A stretch of 64,000 nucleotides of DNA, taken from NCBI RefSeq assembly GCF_020166495.1, contig NZ_JAINZS010000005.1, positions 1 through 64,000 of the forward strand, given 5' to 3'. The DNA comes from Robertkochia aurantiaca. Its GTDB lineage: Bacteria > Bacteroidota > Bacteroidia > Flavobacteriales > Flavobacteriaceae. This document shows, piece after piece, positions 25,203 through 33,892 of this stretch; the stretch's first letter is position 1, and the number at the start of each line of letters is the position of its first letter. Below the pieces are notes generated by a model. The model was not told where the DNA came from. It saw only the letters and a list, made by a program, of their open reading frames with translations, and searched no databases. Position numbers and translations under genes: made by a program.

Positions 25203-25235
25203 AAAAAAAGCCTCCAGGTTTTACCTGAAGGCTTT
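25203..25235 (-). terminator. tRNA-His terminator
   Basis: On the reverse strand AAGCCTTCAGGT pairs with ACCTGGAGGCTT, with one mismatch and an AAA-type loop, then seven T. It starts within 10 bases of the tRNA 3' end. Confidence 0.85.
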
Positions 25236-25239
25236 ATTG

Positions 25240-25314
25240 GGTGGAAGACCGGGTTCGAACCGGCGACCTCTGGAACCACAATCCAGCGCTCTAACCAGCT
25301 GAGCTACAACCACC
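25240..25314 (-). tRNA. tRNA-His (anticodon GTG)
   Basis: The cloverleaf reads: D arm GCTC-AGCTGGTTA-GAGC, anticodon arm CTGGA-TTGTGGT-TCCAG (anticodon GTG), T arm GCCGG-TTCGAAC-CCGGT. The extra 5' G (25314) pairs with C73, the identity mark of tRNA-His. The acceptor stem GTGGTTG/CTTCCAC contains two T-T mismatches (5:68 and 6:67). No CCA is encoded. Confidence 0.95.
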
Positions 25315-25415
25315 GTGTATTTCTAACTGATATCGCTGTCAAAGCGAGTGCAAATGTAATTTATTTTACAATTTATCACCAAATATTTCTCAAAAAAATT
25401 TATCCCTGAAGGATG

Positions 25416-26138
25416 TTATTTCATACAATCCAGATTCTCAACCCCTACATACCTTTCCACGGTAAAGCCTTCACCGTTTTCAACACCTATCAGCCTTCCA
25501 AGATCCCTGGATCGGTAGATAAGGCTGTCGAAGAAATTTCTGCTGCTGATCGGGGTTTGCGGCTCCTTACTGTCCGGATCATAGAACTGGGAAGCATAAG
25601 CCTTAACCGATTCCACCTTCTTTTCGACAAAACCGGTTACATCGACCACAAAATCAGGTTCAAGATTCTTCCATTGAATATAGTGGTATACCACCCGCGG
25701 CCTCCATGGCTGCTGCCAGTCCTCCTCCCCTTCGAACCGGGTATCTATCTTTACCAGGCCGCTGAGAAAACAGGCGTCACTTACCAGCTTACTGCCCTTT
25801 CCATGATCGATATGACGATCTTCAACCGCATTACACAATACCATATCGGGACGATATTTGCGTATCATTTTAATCACCTCCAGCTGATGCAGTTTGTCGT
25901 TAACAAAAAAACCGTCTGCAAACTCCAGGTTTTCCCTGACCGTAACACCCAGAATATCCGCTGCTTTCCGAGCTTCCTCATCACGAATTTCAGGAGTACC
26001 CCGGGTACCGAGCTCTCCGCGTGTAAGGTCAATGATCCCTACTTTTTTTCCCCTGCTGATCTCTTTTGCCAGGGTAGCACCACAACCGAGTTCTACATCA
26101 TCCGGATGGCTGCCAAAAGCCAGTATATCTAACTTCAT
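25416..26138 (-). CDS. bshB1: Bacillithiol deacetylase BshB1
   Basis: Removes acetate from GlcNAc-malate, the middle step of bacillithiol synthesis. The 240-residue PIG-L/LmbE fold has the zinc motif SHPDDVELGCG (His11, Asp14) and the distal DRHIDHGKGS (about 107-116). BshB1-specific stretches are GELGTRGTPEIRDEEARKAA and SRNFFDSLIYRSRDLGRLIG. It is last in a reverse-strand run glutathione peroxidase, trans-sulfuration enzyme, bshB1, 32 bp after its neighbour; cysteine from the trans-sulfuration step would feed the last bacillithiol step. No bshA or bshC lies in the window. Confidence 0.95.
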   Translation of the reverse strand: MKLDILAFGSHPDDVELGCGATLAKEISRGKKVGIIDLTRGELGTRGTPEIRDEEARKAADILGVTVRENLEFADGFFVNDKLHQLEVIKMIRKYRPDMVLCNAVEDRHIDHGKGSKLVSDACFLSGLVKIDTRFEGEEDWQQPWRPRVVYHYIQWKNLEPDFVVDVTGFVEKKVESVKAYASQFYDPDSKEPQTPISSRNFFDSLIYRSRDLGRLIGVENGEGFTVERYVGVENLDCMK

Positions 26139-26170
26139 CTTATGTTTTTAGTCTTCAAAGGTACGGTTTT

Positions 26171-27337
26171 TCAGCATTCCTTTAGGCTTCCCGCAGCACA
26201 GGCAATAAGCGCCTGTTCTATGTCTGCCATCAGATCTTTACGGTTCTCGATACCCACCGAAAACCGCAGCAACCTATCGCTTATTCCCTGTCGTTTCCTT
26301 TCTTCTTCAGAAAGCAAGGCATGCGAGGTTTTTGCAGGAGACAGTATGGTGCTTTCAACTCCTGCCAGGCTCATGGAAGGTTTAATCAGTTTCAGACGCT
26401 TCAGAAAAAGAGCGGTATCCATTCCTTCCTCCAGCTCAAAAGACATCATTCCCCCGAAACCGTGCATCTGGGCTTTGGCAAGTTCGTGATCAGGGTGTGA
26501 CTTTAATCCCGGGTAATACACCTGCTTCACCTGCTCATGTTTATGAAGGAACTTGGCTAACTTTCTGGCGTTCCTGTTCTGGGCTTTCACACGAATACCC
26601 AGTGTTTTTATACTGCGCTCCAGTAACCACACCGTATAATCACTGAGACTTCCCCCGAAATTCTTGGCCAGCTGGAAGATACGATCGATATGCTCTTCTG
26701 AACCACAAACAGCTCCGGCCAGTATATCGCTATGGCCTCCCAGGTATTTGGTGGCGCTGTGTATAATGATATCGATACCCAGATCAGCCGGGTTTTGATT
26801 CACCGGACTGGCAAAAGTATTGTCTATAACACTTATCAGTATCTTTTCTGAGGCAAGTTCAGCCACCATCGAAAGATCTGTGATCTTCAGCAACGGGTTA
26901 GAAGGCGTTTCGACATAAATCACACGGGTGTTTTCTCTTATTTCACTCTCAAAATCCTCCCTTGCCAATCCCTTTGTAAAACTATACTCGATACCGTATT
27001 TATCGAACTCCTCAACCACCAGGTTATAGGTTCCTCCATAGAGCGAATGCTGTAACACCACGTGGTCTCCCTTGTGCAGCAATGCCATAAGCGTCGTGCT
27101 TACCGCTGCCATACCGCTACCGAATATCAACGCTCTTTCAGTATGCTCCAGTGCAGCCAGCTTTTGAGAAAGCGCCTCCTGGTTAGGCGTATTAAAATAA
27201 CGGGGGTAACGCTTCACCTCTACCCCTTCATAGGCGTAGGAGGTCGACATGTATAACGGAGATACAGCTCCCTTGAATTGTTCATCTTTTAACTCCCCCA
27301 CATGGGTGCAAATGGTATGTATGCCCTTTTTACTCAT
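26171..27337 (-). CDS. PLP-dependent trans-sulfuration enzyme
   Basis: A 388-residue Cys/Met-metabolism PLP enzyme. The Schiff-base Lys is in SATKYLGGHSD (about 197), the PLP phosphate site in FGSGMAAVSTTL (about 72-83), and NPLLKITDL and DNTFASPVNQNP are family blocks. Possible activities are cystathionine gamma-synthase, gamma-lyase, beta-lyase or methionine gamma-lyase; the sequence alone does not separate them. The first 8 bp overlap the glutathione peroxidase gene, so they are co-transcribed. Proximity to bshB1 favours cysteine or homocysteine supply. Confidence 0.88.
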   Translation of the reverse strand: MSKKGIHTICTHVGELKDEQFKGAVSPLYMSTSYAYEGVEVKRYPRYFNTPNQEALSQKLAALEHTERALIFGSGMAAVSTTLMALLHKGDHVVLQHSLYGGTYNLVVEEFDKYGIEYSFTKGLAREDFESEIRENTRVIYVETPSNPLLKITDLSMVAELASEKILISVIDNTFASPVNQNPADLGIDIIIHSATKYLGGHSDILAGAVCGSEEHIDRIFQLAKNFGGSLSDYTVWLLERSIKTLGIRVKAQNRNARKLAKFLHKHEQVKQVYYPGLKSHPDHELAKAQMHGFGGMMSFELEEGMDTALFLKRLKLIKPSMSLAGVESTILSPAKTSHALLSEEERKRQGISDRLLRFSVGIENRKDLMADIEQALIACAAGSLKEC

Positions 27338-27929
27338 TTTCTCCTGTTATCCAGTTAATGATAGATTCATCTGCAGGAAGTGTCTGCGGACTCTTCATTG
27401 CTACCACATGACCATCTGCATCTACCAGGTATTTCTGAAAATTCCAGCTCACCTCGGTATCCATATATCCATTCTGCTCCTTCGAGGTCAGAAAGCGATA
27501 GACCGGATGCATGTCTTCTCCCTTGACAGAGATCTTAGACATCATCGGAAAACTCACGCCATAATTCGCTTCACAAAATTCTGCGATCTCTTCATCAGAA
27601 CCCGGTTCCTGTCCACCAAAGTTATTGGCCGGAAACCCGACGATTACGAAATCACGATCCTTAAAGGTTTCGTATAGCTCTTGCAGTCCTTTATACTGAG
27701 GTGTCAAACCGCATTCACTGGCCGTGTTTACCACCAGTACTTTTTTGCCTTTGAGAGAGGCAAAATCAAAGGGTTCTCCATACAGGTCGATTACTTTAAA
27801 TTCATGAAGGCTTTTCATTTCTTGAGTTTTTTCAACGGGTTCAAGTGCAGACAATTCACCGGTCTTCTTCTGGTCTTTACAACCAAAGGCCAGGAAAGCG
27901 ACTGCCAGTAGCAAAATGTTTGTTTTCAT
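27330..27929 (-). CDS. Glutathione peroxidase-family lipoprotein
   Basis: A 199-residue thiol peroxidase of the GPx fold that reduces hydroperoxides, in bacteria usually with thioredoxin as donor. A lipobox at AFGC (Cys17) implies an envelope location. The active site is VVNTASECGLTPQYKGL with peroxidatic Cys73 (Cys, not Sec), then FPANNFGGQEPGSDEEI with the Gln, and WNFQKYLVD with the Trp of the tetrad. It heads the gpx, trans-sulfuration, bshB1 run. Confidence 0.92.
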   Translation of the reverse strand: MKTNILLLAVAFLAFGCKDQKKTGELSALEPVEKTQEMKSLHEFKVIDLYGEPFDFASLKGKKVLVVNTASECGLTPQYKGLQELYETFKDRDFVIVGFPANNFGGQEPGSDEEIAEFCEANYGVSFPMMSKISVKGEDMHPVYRFLTSKEQNGYMDTEVSWNFQKYLVDADGHVVAMKSPQTLPADESIINWITGENE

Positions 27930-28071
27930 TTTTCACAATTATTTGGATAAAAATAGGAATTAAAGTGCTTCTTCCCCACCACTGAACGATATGAATTCGT
28001 TAATAATGAAACTGCAGCATTCCCGATACAACAAATAATAGAATTATATTGCAACACCAAGTAATTTCACT

Positions 28072-30186
28072 ATGAAACTGAGATATTACAGCCCCGCATA
28101 CTTAGTTATTCTAATAATGCTTGTTGCCTGCGGAACAGAAGAAAAAGACAATTCAGCAGACAACCGACTGGCTGATGCGAGCAGCCCCTACCTCAGGGAG
28201 CATGCAGATAATCCCGTTCACTGGATGGAATGGGGAGAGGAAGCTCTTGCAAAGGCAAAAAAAGAGAATAAACCCTTGCTTATCAGTATAGGTTATGCCT
28301 CATGTCACTGGTGTCACGTGATGGAGGAAGAGTCGTTCATGGACAGCATTGTAGCCCAAAAAATCAATACTCAGTTCGTTCCGGTAAAGGTCGACCGCGA
28401 GGAAAGGCCGGATATCGACATGATCTATATGAACGCAGCCATGCTGCTGAACGGAAGAGGCGGATGGCCCCTGAATGTTTTTGCACTGCCCGGTGGGGAA
28501 CCTTTTTTCGCCGGAACATATTTCCCAAAGGAACAGTGGTTGCAGGTACTTGAAAAAGTTCATGAAACCTGGACAAATAAAGAATCGACTGTAAGAGAAC
28601 AGGCCGAAAAACTTACCAGGGGTATAAAGAGCCGTGAACTGATCGAAGTGGAAGCCACCGAGAGCGAAATGAGCAAAAAAGACTACCAAAACCTTTTTCC
28701 TATATGGAAAGAATATACAGATGCTGAAAGAGGCGGTTTCAATCAAACCCAGAAGTTCCCCATGCCTGCTGCCTGGGAATTCCTCATGCAGTACGCCTTT
28801 CTTACCGGAGAAGAAGAACCTATGGAACTAGTCACCACCACTCTGAACCATATGTCTGCCGGGGGAATATATGACCATCTGGGTGGCGGGTTCGCCCGTT
28901 ATGCCACTGACCCCGAATGGAAGGTTCCCCACTTCGAAAAAATGCTGTATGACAATGCGCAATTGCTGAGTCTTTATTCGAAAGGGTTCAAGATTACTGA
29001 AAATCCTGAGTATGCAAGGGTGGTTAAGGAGACCGCGGCGTTTATGAACCGGCGGTTGAGATCTCCTGAGGGGGGCTTCTTCAGCTCACTGAATGCTGAC
29101 AGTGAAGGAGAGGAAGGTCGCTATTATGTCTGGAAAGATGAAGATCTGAGAAATTTACTAAGCGATGCTGAGTATGATCTTATATCTGCCTATTATCAAA
29201 CCTCGGAAGCCGGGAACTGGGAATCCGGGAAAAACGTGTTGTACATAGCTCCGTCACAGGGTCAGTTTTCAGGCGCAATGGATGAATCAGAGCTAAAACT
29301 GCTTCAGCAGGCTCGCAATACCCTGCTCATAGAACGACAAACACGTATAAGACCCAGTACAGACAACAAAATTCTCACTTCATGGAATGCACTGGCTATC
29401 AGCGGATTTTTGGAAGCATACAAAGCTCTGGGTGATGAATCTTATCTGAACACAGCAAGGGAAACAGCCGGGTTTATTTTAGAATCACAGATGTCTGAAG
29501 AAGGTGCTCTTAAACGAAATAGAATTGACGGGCAGTCGAACACCCCGGCTATGCTTGATGATTATGCCTTCCTGGCAAAGGCATTGATCGATCTTTATGA
29601 AACAGACTTTGAGATTCAATGGCTCGAAAGCGCAAAAACAGTAACAGATTACGCTATCGCCCATTTCTATAATGATGAAAGTGGTATCTTCTACTATACC
29701 GGAGATTCAGGCTCTGATCTTATCACCCGGAATGTGGAACTGGAAGACGGGGTAACCCCGTCTTCGAACGGAATCATGTCTCAGGTCTTGTTCAGACTTG
29801 GAAATCTTCTCCAGGACCCGGAAATGATAAAGAAAAGTGAGCGAATGATCGCTGTGATGCAGGATCGCATTGAAAGAAACAGCACCGCTTATCCCAGTTG
29901 GGCTGTATCAATGGGTCTTATGGCCTACCAACCATTCGAGATTGCCATTATGGGTGAAAACGCACTGAAACTGAACCATGACTTGCAGGCTAACTATCTC
30001 CCAACAGCCATATTTATGGGCGGTGAAGATGAGAATTTACCGCTGTTAAAAAATAAAAAAGTACCCGGAGAGACCCTAATTTATGTTTGTCGTTCAAGAG
30101 TATGTAAATTACCGGTACGATCACCTGAGGCTGCCCTTGATCAGGTTAGAAACTTCCGGAAGGAGGAGCTGACAAATGACCTATGA
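28072..30186 (+). CDS. YyaL-type thioredoxin-domain lipoprotein (DUF255)
   Basis: A 704-residue protein with lipobox VACG (Cys20). The N-terminal DUF255 thioredoxin-like domain has the signature [18 protein letters not shown] and [16 protein letters not shown] (CxxC at about 78-81), then the (alpha/alpha)6 barrel of the N-acylglucosamine 2-epimerase type with [16 protein letters not shown] and [11 protein letters not shown]. The family (human SSP411/SPATA20 relatives) has no settled reaction. The lipidated, exported form beside a DsbD-like gene (150 bp downstream) favours a periplasmic redox role. Confidence 0.88.
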   Translation: MKLRYYSPAYLVILIMLVACGTEEKDNSADNRLADASSPYLREHADNPVHWMEWGEEALAKAKKENKPLLISIGYASCHWCHVMEEESFMDSIVAQKINTQFVPVKVDREERPDIDMIYMNAAMLLNGRGGWPLNVFALPGGEPFFAGTYFPKEQWLQVLEKVHETWTNKESTVREQAEKLTRGIKSRELIEVEATESEMSKKDYQNLFPIWKEYTDAERGGFNQTQKFPMPAAWEFLMQYAFLTGEEEPMELVTTTLNHMSAGGIYDHLGGGFARYATDPEWKVPHFEKMLYDNAQLLSLYSKGFKITENPEYARVVKETAAFMNRRLRSPEGGFFSSLNADSEGEEGRYYVWKDEDLRNLLSDAEYDLISAYYQTSEAGNWESGKNVLYIAPSQGQFSGAMDESELKLLQQARNTLLIERQTRIRPSTDNKILTSWNALAISGFLEAYKALGDESYLNTARETAGFILESQMSEEGALKRNRIDGQSNTPAMLDDYAFLAKALIDLYETDFEIQWLESAKTVTDYAIAHFYNDESGIFYYTGDSGSDLITRNVELEDGVTPSSNGIMSQVLFRLGNLLQDPEMIKKSERMIAVMQDRIERNSTAYPSWAVSMGLMAYQPFEIAIMGENALKLNHDLQANYLPTAIFMGGEDENLPLLKNKKVPGETLIYVCRSRVCKLPVRSPEAALDQVRNFRKEELTNDL

Positions 30187-30282
30187 AAAATCAGGAACTG
30201 TCGTTCGCCCCGAAGAAAAAACCTCAGAAAATTAATGAATTGGGATTCCTCTTCTTAAATATTTCCAAAAAACAGCGCAGAG

Positions 30283-30314
30283 GTTGTAGTATCTGAGCCA
30301 ACCCTGTAGTTTTG
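30283..30314 (+). promoter_or_regulatory. Promoter of DsbD-like gene
   Basis: GTTG (30283-30286) and TAGTTTTG (30307-30314) are 20 bp apart, matching the Bacteroidota pattern; ATG follows 26 bases after the -7 element. It separates this unit from the YyaL-type gene. Confidence 0.7.
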
Positions 30315-30339
30315 TAAACACTTACTACTGTCGAACATT

Positions 30340-32307
30340 ATGAAAGGATTATTACTTACCCTGAGCTTTTTAATCACCGGTTTCATACACGGGCAAATAC
30401 TCGATCCCGTAGACTGGAATACCCGCGTTGAAAAGATCTCTGAAACAGAATACGACCTGGTCATAGAAGCCGAAATAGATAAAGGCTGGCACCTCTATGC
30501 TCAGGATGTCCCTGAAAACGGTCCGATTCCCACCAGTTTCACCTTCGAACCAACTGACAATTATGAGTTGATAGGCGATGTCACAGAAGACGAAGGTAAA
30601 ACCATCAATGATCCCGTCTTCGAAATGATGATCAAGTTCTTTGAAGACCATGCAGAGTTCAGACAGCGGATAAAGCTGCTATCTGATGGGGCACTGATCG
30701 AAGGAGAGGTGGAATTCATGGTTTGTGATGATGCCAGGTGCCTACCCCCTTCTTATGTCGATTTGAGTTTCAGGGCAGGTGATGTTACAGAGGTCTCAGA
30801 GGAGATAACTCCTGACGAAACAGATACCACAGACTCTGAAAAAATAACAGATTTTGACGAGGGAGAAATCGCCGGTTCCACCCGTCGCAGCTTGTGGGGT
30901 ATATTTTTCATTGCCTTTCTTTCCGGTTTTGCAGCCTTGCTTACTCCCTGTGTTTTTCCTATGATCCCGCTAACGGTTAGCTTCTTCACCAAACAGAGCA
31001 AGAACAAGGCTGCAGGCATTCGCAACGCTTTGTTTTATGGGATAGCCATCATTCTGATCTATGTTTTACTGGGGTCTCTGGTAACAGCTATTTTCGGAGC
31101 TGATGCGCTGAACGCCTTATCGACCAATGTAACTTTCAACATCCTGTTTTTCCTCTTACTGGTCATCTTTGCGGTATCCTTTCTGGGAGCCTTTGAGATC
31201 ACATTACCGAATTCCTGGGCCAGTACAGTCGATAAGCAGTCTACCCGCGGAGGCATTATCGGTATACTCTTTATGGCGCTTGCCCTGGCTATCGTCTCTT
31301 TCTCCTGTACAGGTCCTATCGTAGGAACGTTACTGGTAGAAGCAGCCTCAAAAGGCGGACTCGCCCCTATAGTGGGAATGTTCGGGTTCTCCCTTGCTCT
31401 GGCCCTGCCTTTTGCCCTGTTCGCAGCATTTCCGGGATGGATGAATTCCCTGCCGAAATCAGGGGGCTGGCTCAACACCGTAAAGGTAACCCTCGGTTTT
31501 CTTGAACTGGCACTCGCCTTTAAATTCCTTTCCAACGCAGACCTTGTTCTGCAGTTGCACTGGCTGGAAAGAGAAGTATTCCTGGCTATATGGATCGCTA
31601 TATTCGGTGCCCTTGCACTCTATCTCTTCGGGAAGATACGCCTCCCTCATGATTCCCCTGCAGAATACATTTCAGTGGGTCGTTTAAGTGTGGGATTACT
31701 GGTTCTCAGTTTTGTCATTTACCTGATTCCGGGCTTATGGGGTGCCCCGCTTAAAATGATCAGTGGCTTCCCTCCTCCCCTGAATTACAGTGAGGCGCCC
31801 TACGGAGTGGGATATACCCGAACCGGAGGAAGTGGCCTGGAAGGAACAGAAAGCATCCCTGAAGGAGCTCACCTCGGGCCGCACGACATAGTGGCTTTTA
31901 CAGAATACGAAAAAGGTCTGGCATATGCACGGGAGGTGAATAAACCGATTCTTATCGATTTTACAGGCCATGCCTGTGTGAACTGCAGAAAGATGGAAGA
32001 CAAGGTCTGGTCTGACCCGAAAGTTCTCGATGTTCTAAAGAATGAGGTGGTTCTGATATCGTTATATGTTGATGACAAACGCGACCTGCCTGATACGCCT
32101 GAAAACATTTCAGAAATCACAGGAGAAAAATTCCGTAACATCGGGCAAAAATGGAGCGAATTCCAGCAATTGCGATACAAGGCGAATGCCCAGCCCTTCT
32201 ATGTGCTTATCGATGAAAACGAGAATAAATTAATTGAACCCTCAGCCTACAATCCTGATGTTGAAGCATATTACGACTGGTTACAAAAAGGTATTAAAAA
32301 CTATTAA
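30340..32307 (+). CDS. DsbD-like thiol:disulfide interchange protein
   Basis: Carries electrons from cytoplasmic thioredoxin to periplasmic thiols. The three-part 655-residue layout is: signal peptide and DsbD-alpha-like domain (1-175, Cys pair in FMVCDDARCLPP, about 128-134); CcdA-like membrane core of about eight helices (185-485, with TPCVFPMIPLTVSFF and SFSCTGPIVGTLL carrying the membrane Cys pair); and thioredoxin-like C-terminal domain with FTGHACVNCRKME (about 541-553). It lies downstream of the YyaL-type protein and 10 bp before a class V aminotransferase gene. Confidence 0.93.
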   Translation: MKGLLLTLSFLITGFIHGQILDPVDWNTRVEKISETEYDLVIEAEIDKGWHLYAQDVPENGPIPTSFTFEPTDNYELIGDVTEDEGKTINDPVFEMMIKFFEDHAEFRQRIKLLSDGALIEGEVEFMVCDDARCLPPSYVDLSFRAGDVTEVSEEITPDETDTTDSEKITDFDEGEIAGSTRRSLWGIFFIAFLSGFAALLTPCVFPMIPLTVSFFTKQSKNKAAGIRNALFYGIAIILIYVLLGSLVTAIFGADALNALSTNVTFNILFFLLLVIFAVSFLGAFEITLPNSWASTVDKQSTRGGIIGILFMALALAIVSFSCTGPIVGTLLVEAASKGGLAPIVGMFGFSLALALPFALFAAFPGWMNSLPKSGGWLNTVKVTLGFLELALAFKFLSNADLVLQLHWLEREVFLAIWIAIFGALALYLFGKIRLPHDSPAEYISVGRLSVGLLVLSFVIYLIPGLWGAPLKMISGFPPPLNYSEAPYGVGYTRTGGSGLEGTESIPEGAHLGPHDIVAFTEYEKGLAYAREVNKPILIDFTGHACVNCRKMEDKVWSDPKVLDVLKNEVVLISLYVDDKRDLPDTPENISEITGEKFRNIGQKWSEFQQLRYKANAQPFYVLIDENENKLIEPSAYNPDVEAYYDWLQKGIKNY

Positions 32308-32317
32308 CCGGGAACCG

Positions 32318-33808
32318 ATGAAAAACGAAACCGCTTACGATAATGACCTGGAAACCTATTTCAGCACTTTCAGAAAAAACATTCTGGGGGTAGATAAGAC
32401 CGTAGAGACTCCTTTCGGGCCCAAGCCGCTGGTTTATGCCGACTGGACCGCCAGCGGAAGGCTTTACAGGGATATCGAAGAGAAATTCCTGAACCAGATC
32501 GGTCCGTTTGTTGCCAATACCCATACGGAAACAACCTTTACCGGAAGTTCGATGACCTTAGCCTATCACAAGGCAAGACACATCATAAAACGTCACGTCA
32601 ACGCCAAAGAAAACGATGTTCTTATCACCGTGGGTACGGGAATGACAGGGGCGGTAAACAAATTTCAGCGAATCCTGGGGCTGAAGATCGTAGAAAATCT
32701 GAAAGACCACACTCAGGTTCCAGAAGAGCTTCGCCCTGTAGTTTTCGTTTCGCATATGGAGCACCACTCAAACCAGACTTCATGGCTGGAAACCATTGCC
32801 AGGGTTGAAGTGATTCCTTGCAATGAGAACGGACTGATCTGTATGGAAAGTTTTGAAAAACTGCTGGAAACCCACAAGGAACGTCCTATCAAGATCGCTT
32901 CTGTAACTGCCTGCAGTAACGTTACGGGTATCAGAACCAACTATCACGAAATTGCCGGGATGATACACCGTTACGGCGGACTTTGTTTTGTTGATTTTGC
33001 CTGTTCAGGGCCCTATGTCGATATAGACATGCATCCTGAAGACGAGGAAAGTTACCTGGACGCCATTTTCTTTTCACCACACAAGTTTCTCGGTGGCCCC
33101 GGTTCTTCAGGTGTCCTGGTTTTCAATAAAAAACTGTACCGGAACATGGTACCCGATAACCCGGGAGGCGGCACGGTAGCTTATACGAACCCCTGGGGAG
33201 ACCACGATTACATCGATGATATAGAATCTCGCGAAGACGGAGGAACGCCCGGATTCCTTCAAGCCATGAAAGTGGCATTAGCCATTGAATTGAAAGAAAA
33301 GATGGGTGTTTCCAGGATTCTTGAAAGAGAACACCAGATGAATGAAACAATATTTGAACGGCTTGAAAAGATTTCGAATCTGAAGATCCTCGCAGGGGAA
33401 CACAAAGATCGTCTGGGTATTTTCTCTTTCTTTATCGAGGGAGCTCATTACAACCTCGTGGTAAAACTCCTGAATGACCGCTTTGGCGTACAGACCAGAG
33501 GCGGGTGCTCCTGCGCCGGCACCTATGGACATTTCCTCCTGAATGTTGACCAGTTAACTTCGAAGGAGATCGAAAAGAAAATCCTTCAGGGTTGCCTGAG
33601 AGAAAGGCCGGGATGGGTTCGTATGTCGGTACATCCGACCATGACCGATAAAGAGATCGACTATATTTGTGATGCTATACAGGCGGTAGCCGAAAATCAC
33701 AGCGAATGGTCTGAAGACTACGAATATGACGAAGCAGCGAATGAATTTCGCTATAAACAAAGTATCAAACTGGAAGAAGAATTTATAAAAGACTGGTTCA
33801 AGCTTTGA
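32318..33808 (+). CDS. Class V aminotransferase (cysteine-desulfurase-like)
   Basis: A 496-residue PLP enzyme of fold type I. The Lys-containing FFSPHKFLGGPGSSGV is at about 249-264, SHMEHHSNQTSW near 145 carries the stacking His, and TRGGCSCAGTYGHFLL near 389 holds the Cys that cysteine desulfurases use; ADWTASGRLYRDIE is the N-terminal signature. Start ATG 32318 is chosen because the longer frame (32234) runs inside the DsbD-like gene. Coupling to DsbD suggests sulfur chemistry, but desulfurase, selenocysteine lyase or isopenicillin epimerase-like activity cannot be told apart. Confidence 0.85.
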   Translation: MKNETAYDNDLETYFSTFRKNILGVDKTVETPFGPKPLVYADWTASGRLYRDIEEKFLNQIGPFVANTHTETTFTGSSMTLAYHKARHIIKRHVNAKENDVLITVGTGMTGAVNKFQRILGLKIVENLKDHTQVPEELRPVVFVSHMEHHSNQTSWLETIARVEVIPCNENGLICMESFEKLLETHKERPIKIASVTACSNVTGIRTNYHEIAGMIHRYGGLCFVDFACSGPYVDIDMHPEDEESYLDAIFFSPHKFLGGPGSSGVLVFNKKLYRNMVPDNPGGGTVAYTNPWGDHDYIDDIESREDGGTPGFLQAMKVALAIELKEKMGVSRILEREHQMNETIFERLEKISNLKILAGEHKDRLGIFSFFIEGAHYNLVVKLLNDRFGVQTRGGCSCAGTYGHFLLNVDQLTSKEIEKKILQGCLRERPGWVRMSVHPTMTDKEIDYICDAIQAVAENHSEWSEDYEYDEAANEFRYKQSIKLEEEFIKDWFKL

Positions 33809-33841
33809 TTACCTGAAAAAAACATTTGAACACCCGATAAT

Positions 33842-33874
33842 AAAAAAGCCACTTCTAATCGAAGTGGCTTTTTT
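33842..33874. terminator. Bidirectional terminator
   Basis: AGCCACTTC (33846-33854) pairs perfectly with GAAGTGGCT (33860-33868), with A-run before and T-run after, so both the class V aminotransferase (+) and CcsBA (-) transcripts can end here. Confidence 0.95.
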
Positions 33875-33892
33875 GTATCTCTTATTGAAGAG

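Noticed and set aside
25007-25279. 90-codon reverse-strand frame
   Set aside because: It reads through tRNA-His and the terminator-like repeats; the peptide is typical of translated repeat DNA.
25413-26132. 239-codon plus-strand frame
   Set aside because: Shadow of bshB1, whose HPDD and DRHIDH motifs are on the opposite strand.
27330-27929. Selenocysteine in the glutathione peroxidase
   Set aside because: The peroxidatic position (NTASECG) is encoded by a normal Cys codon.
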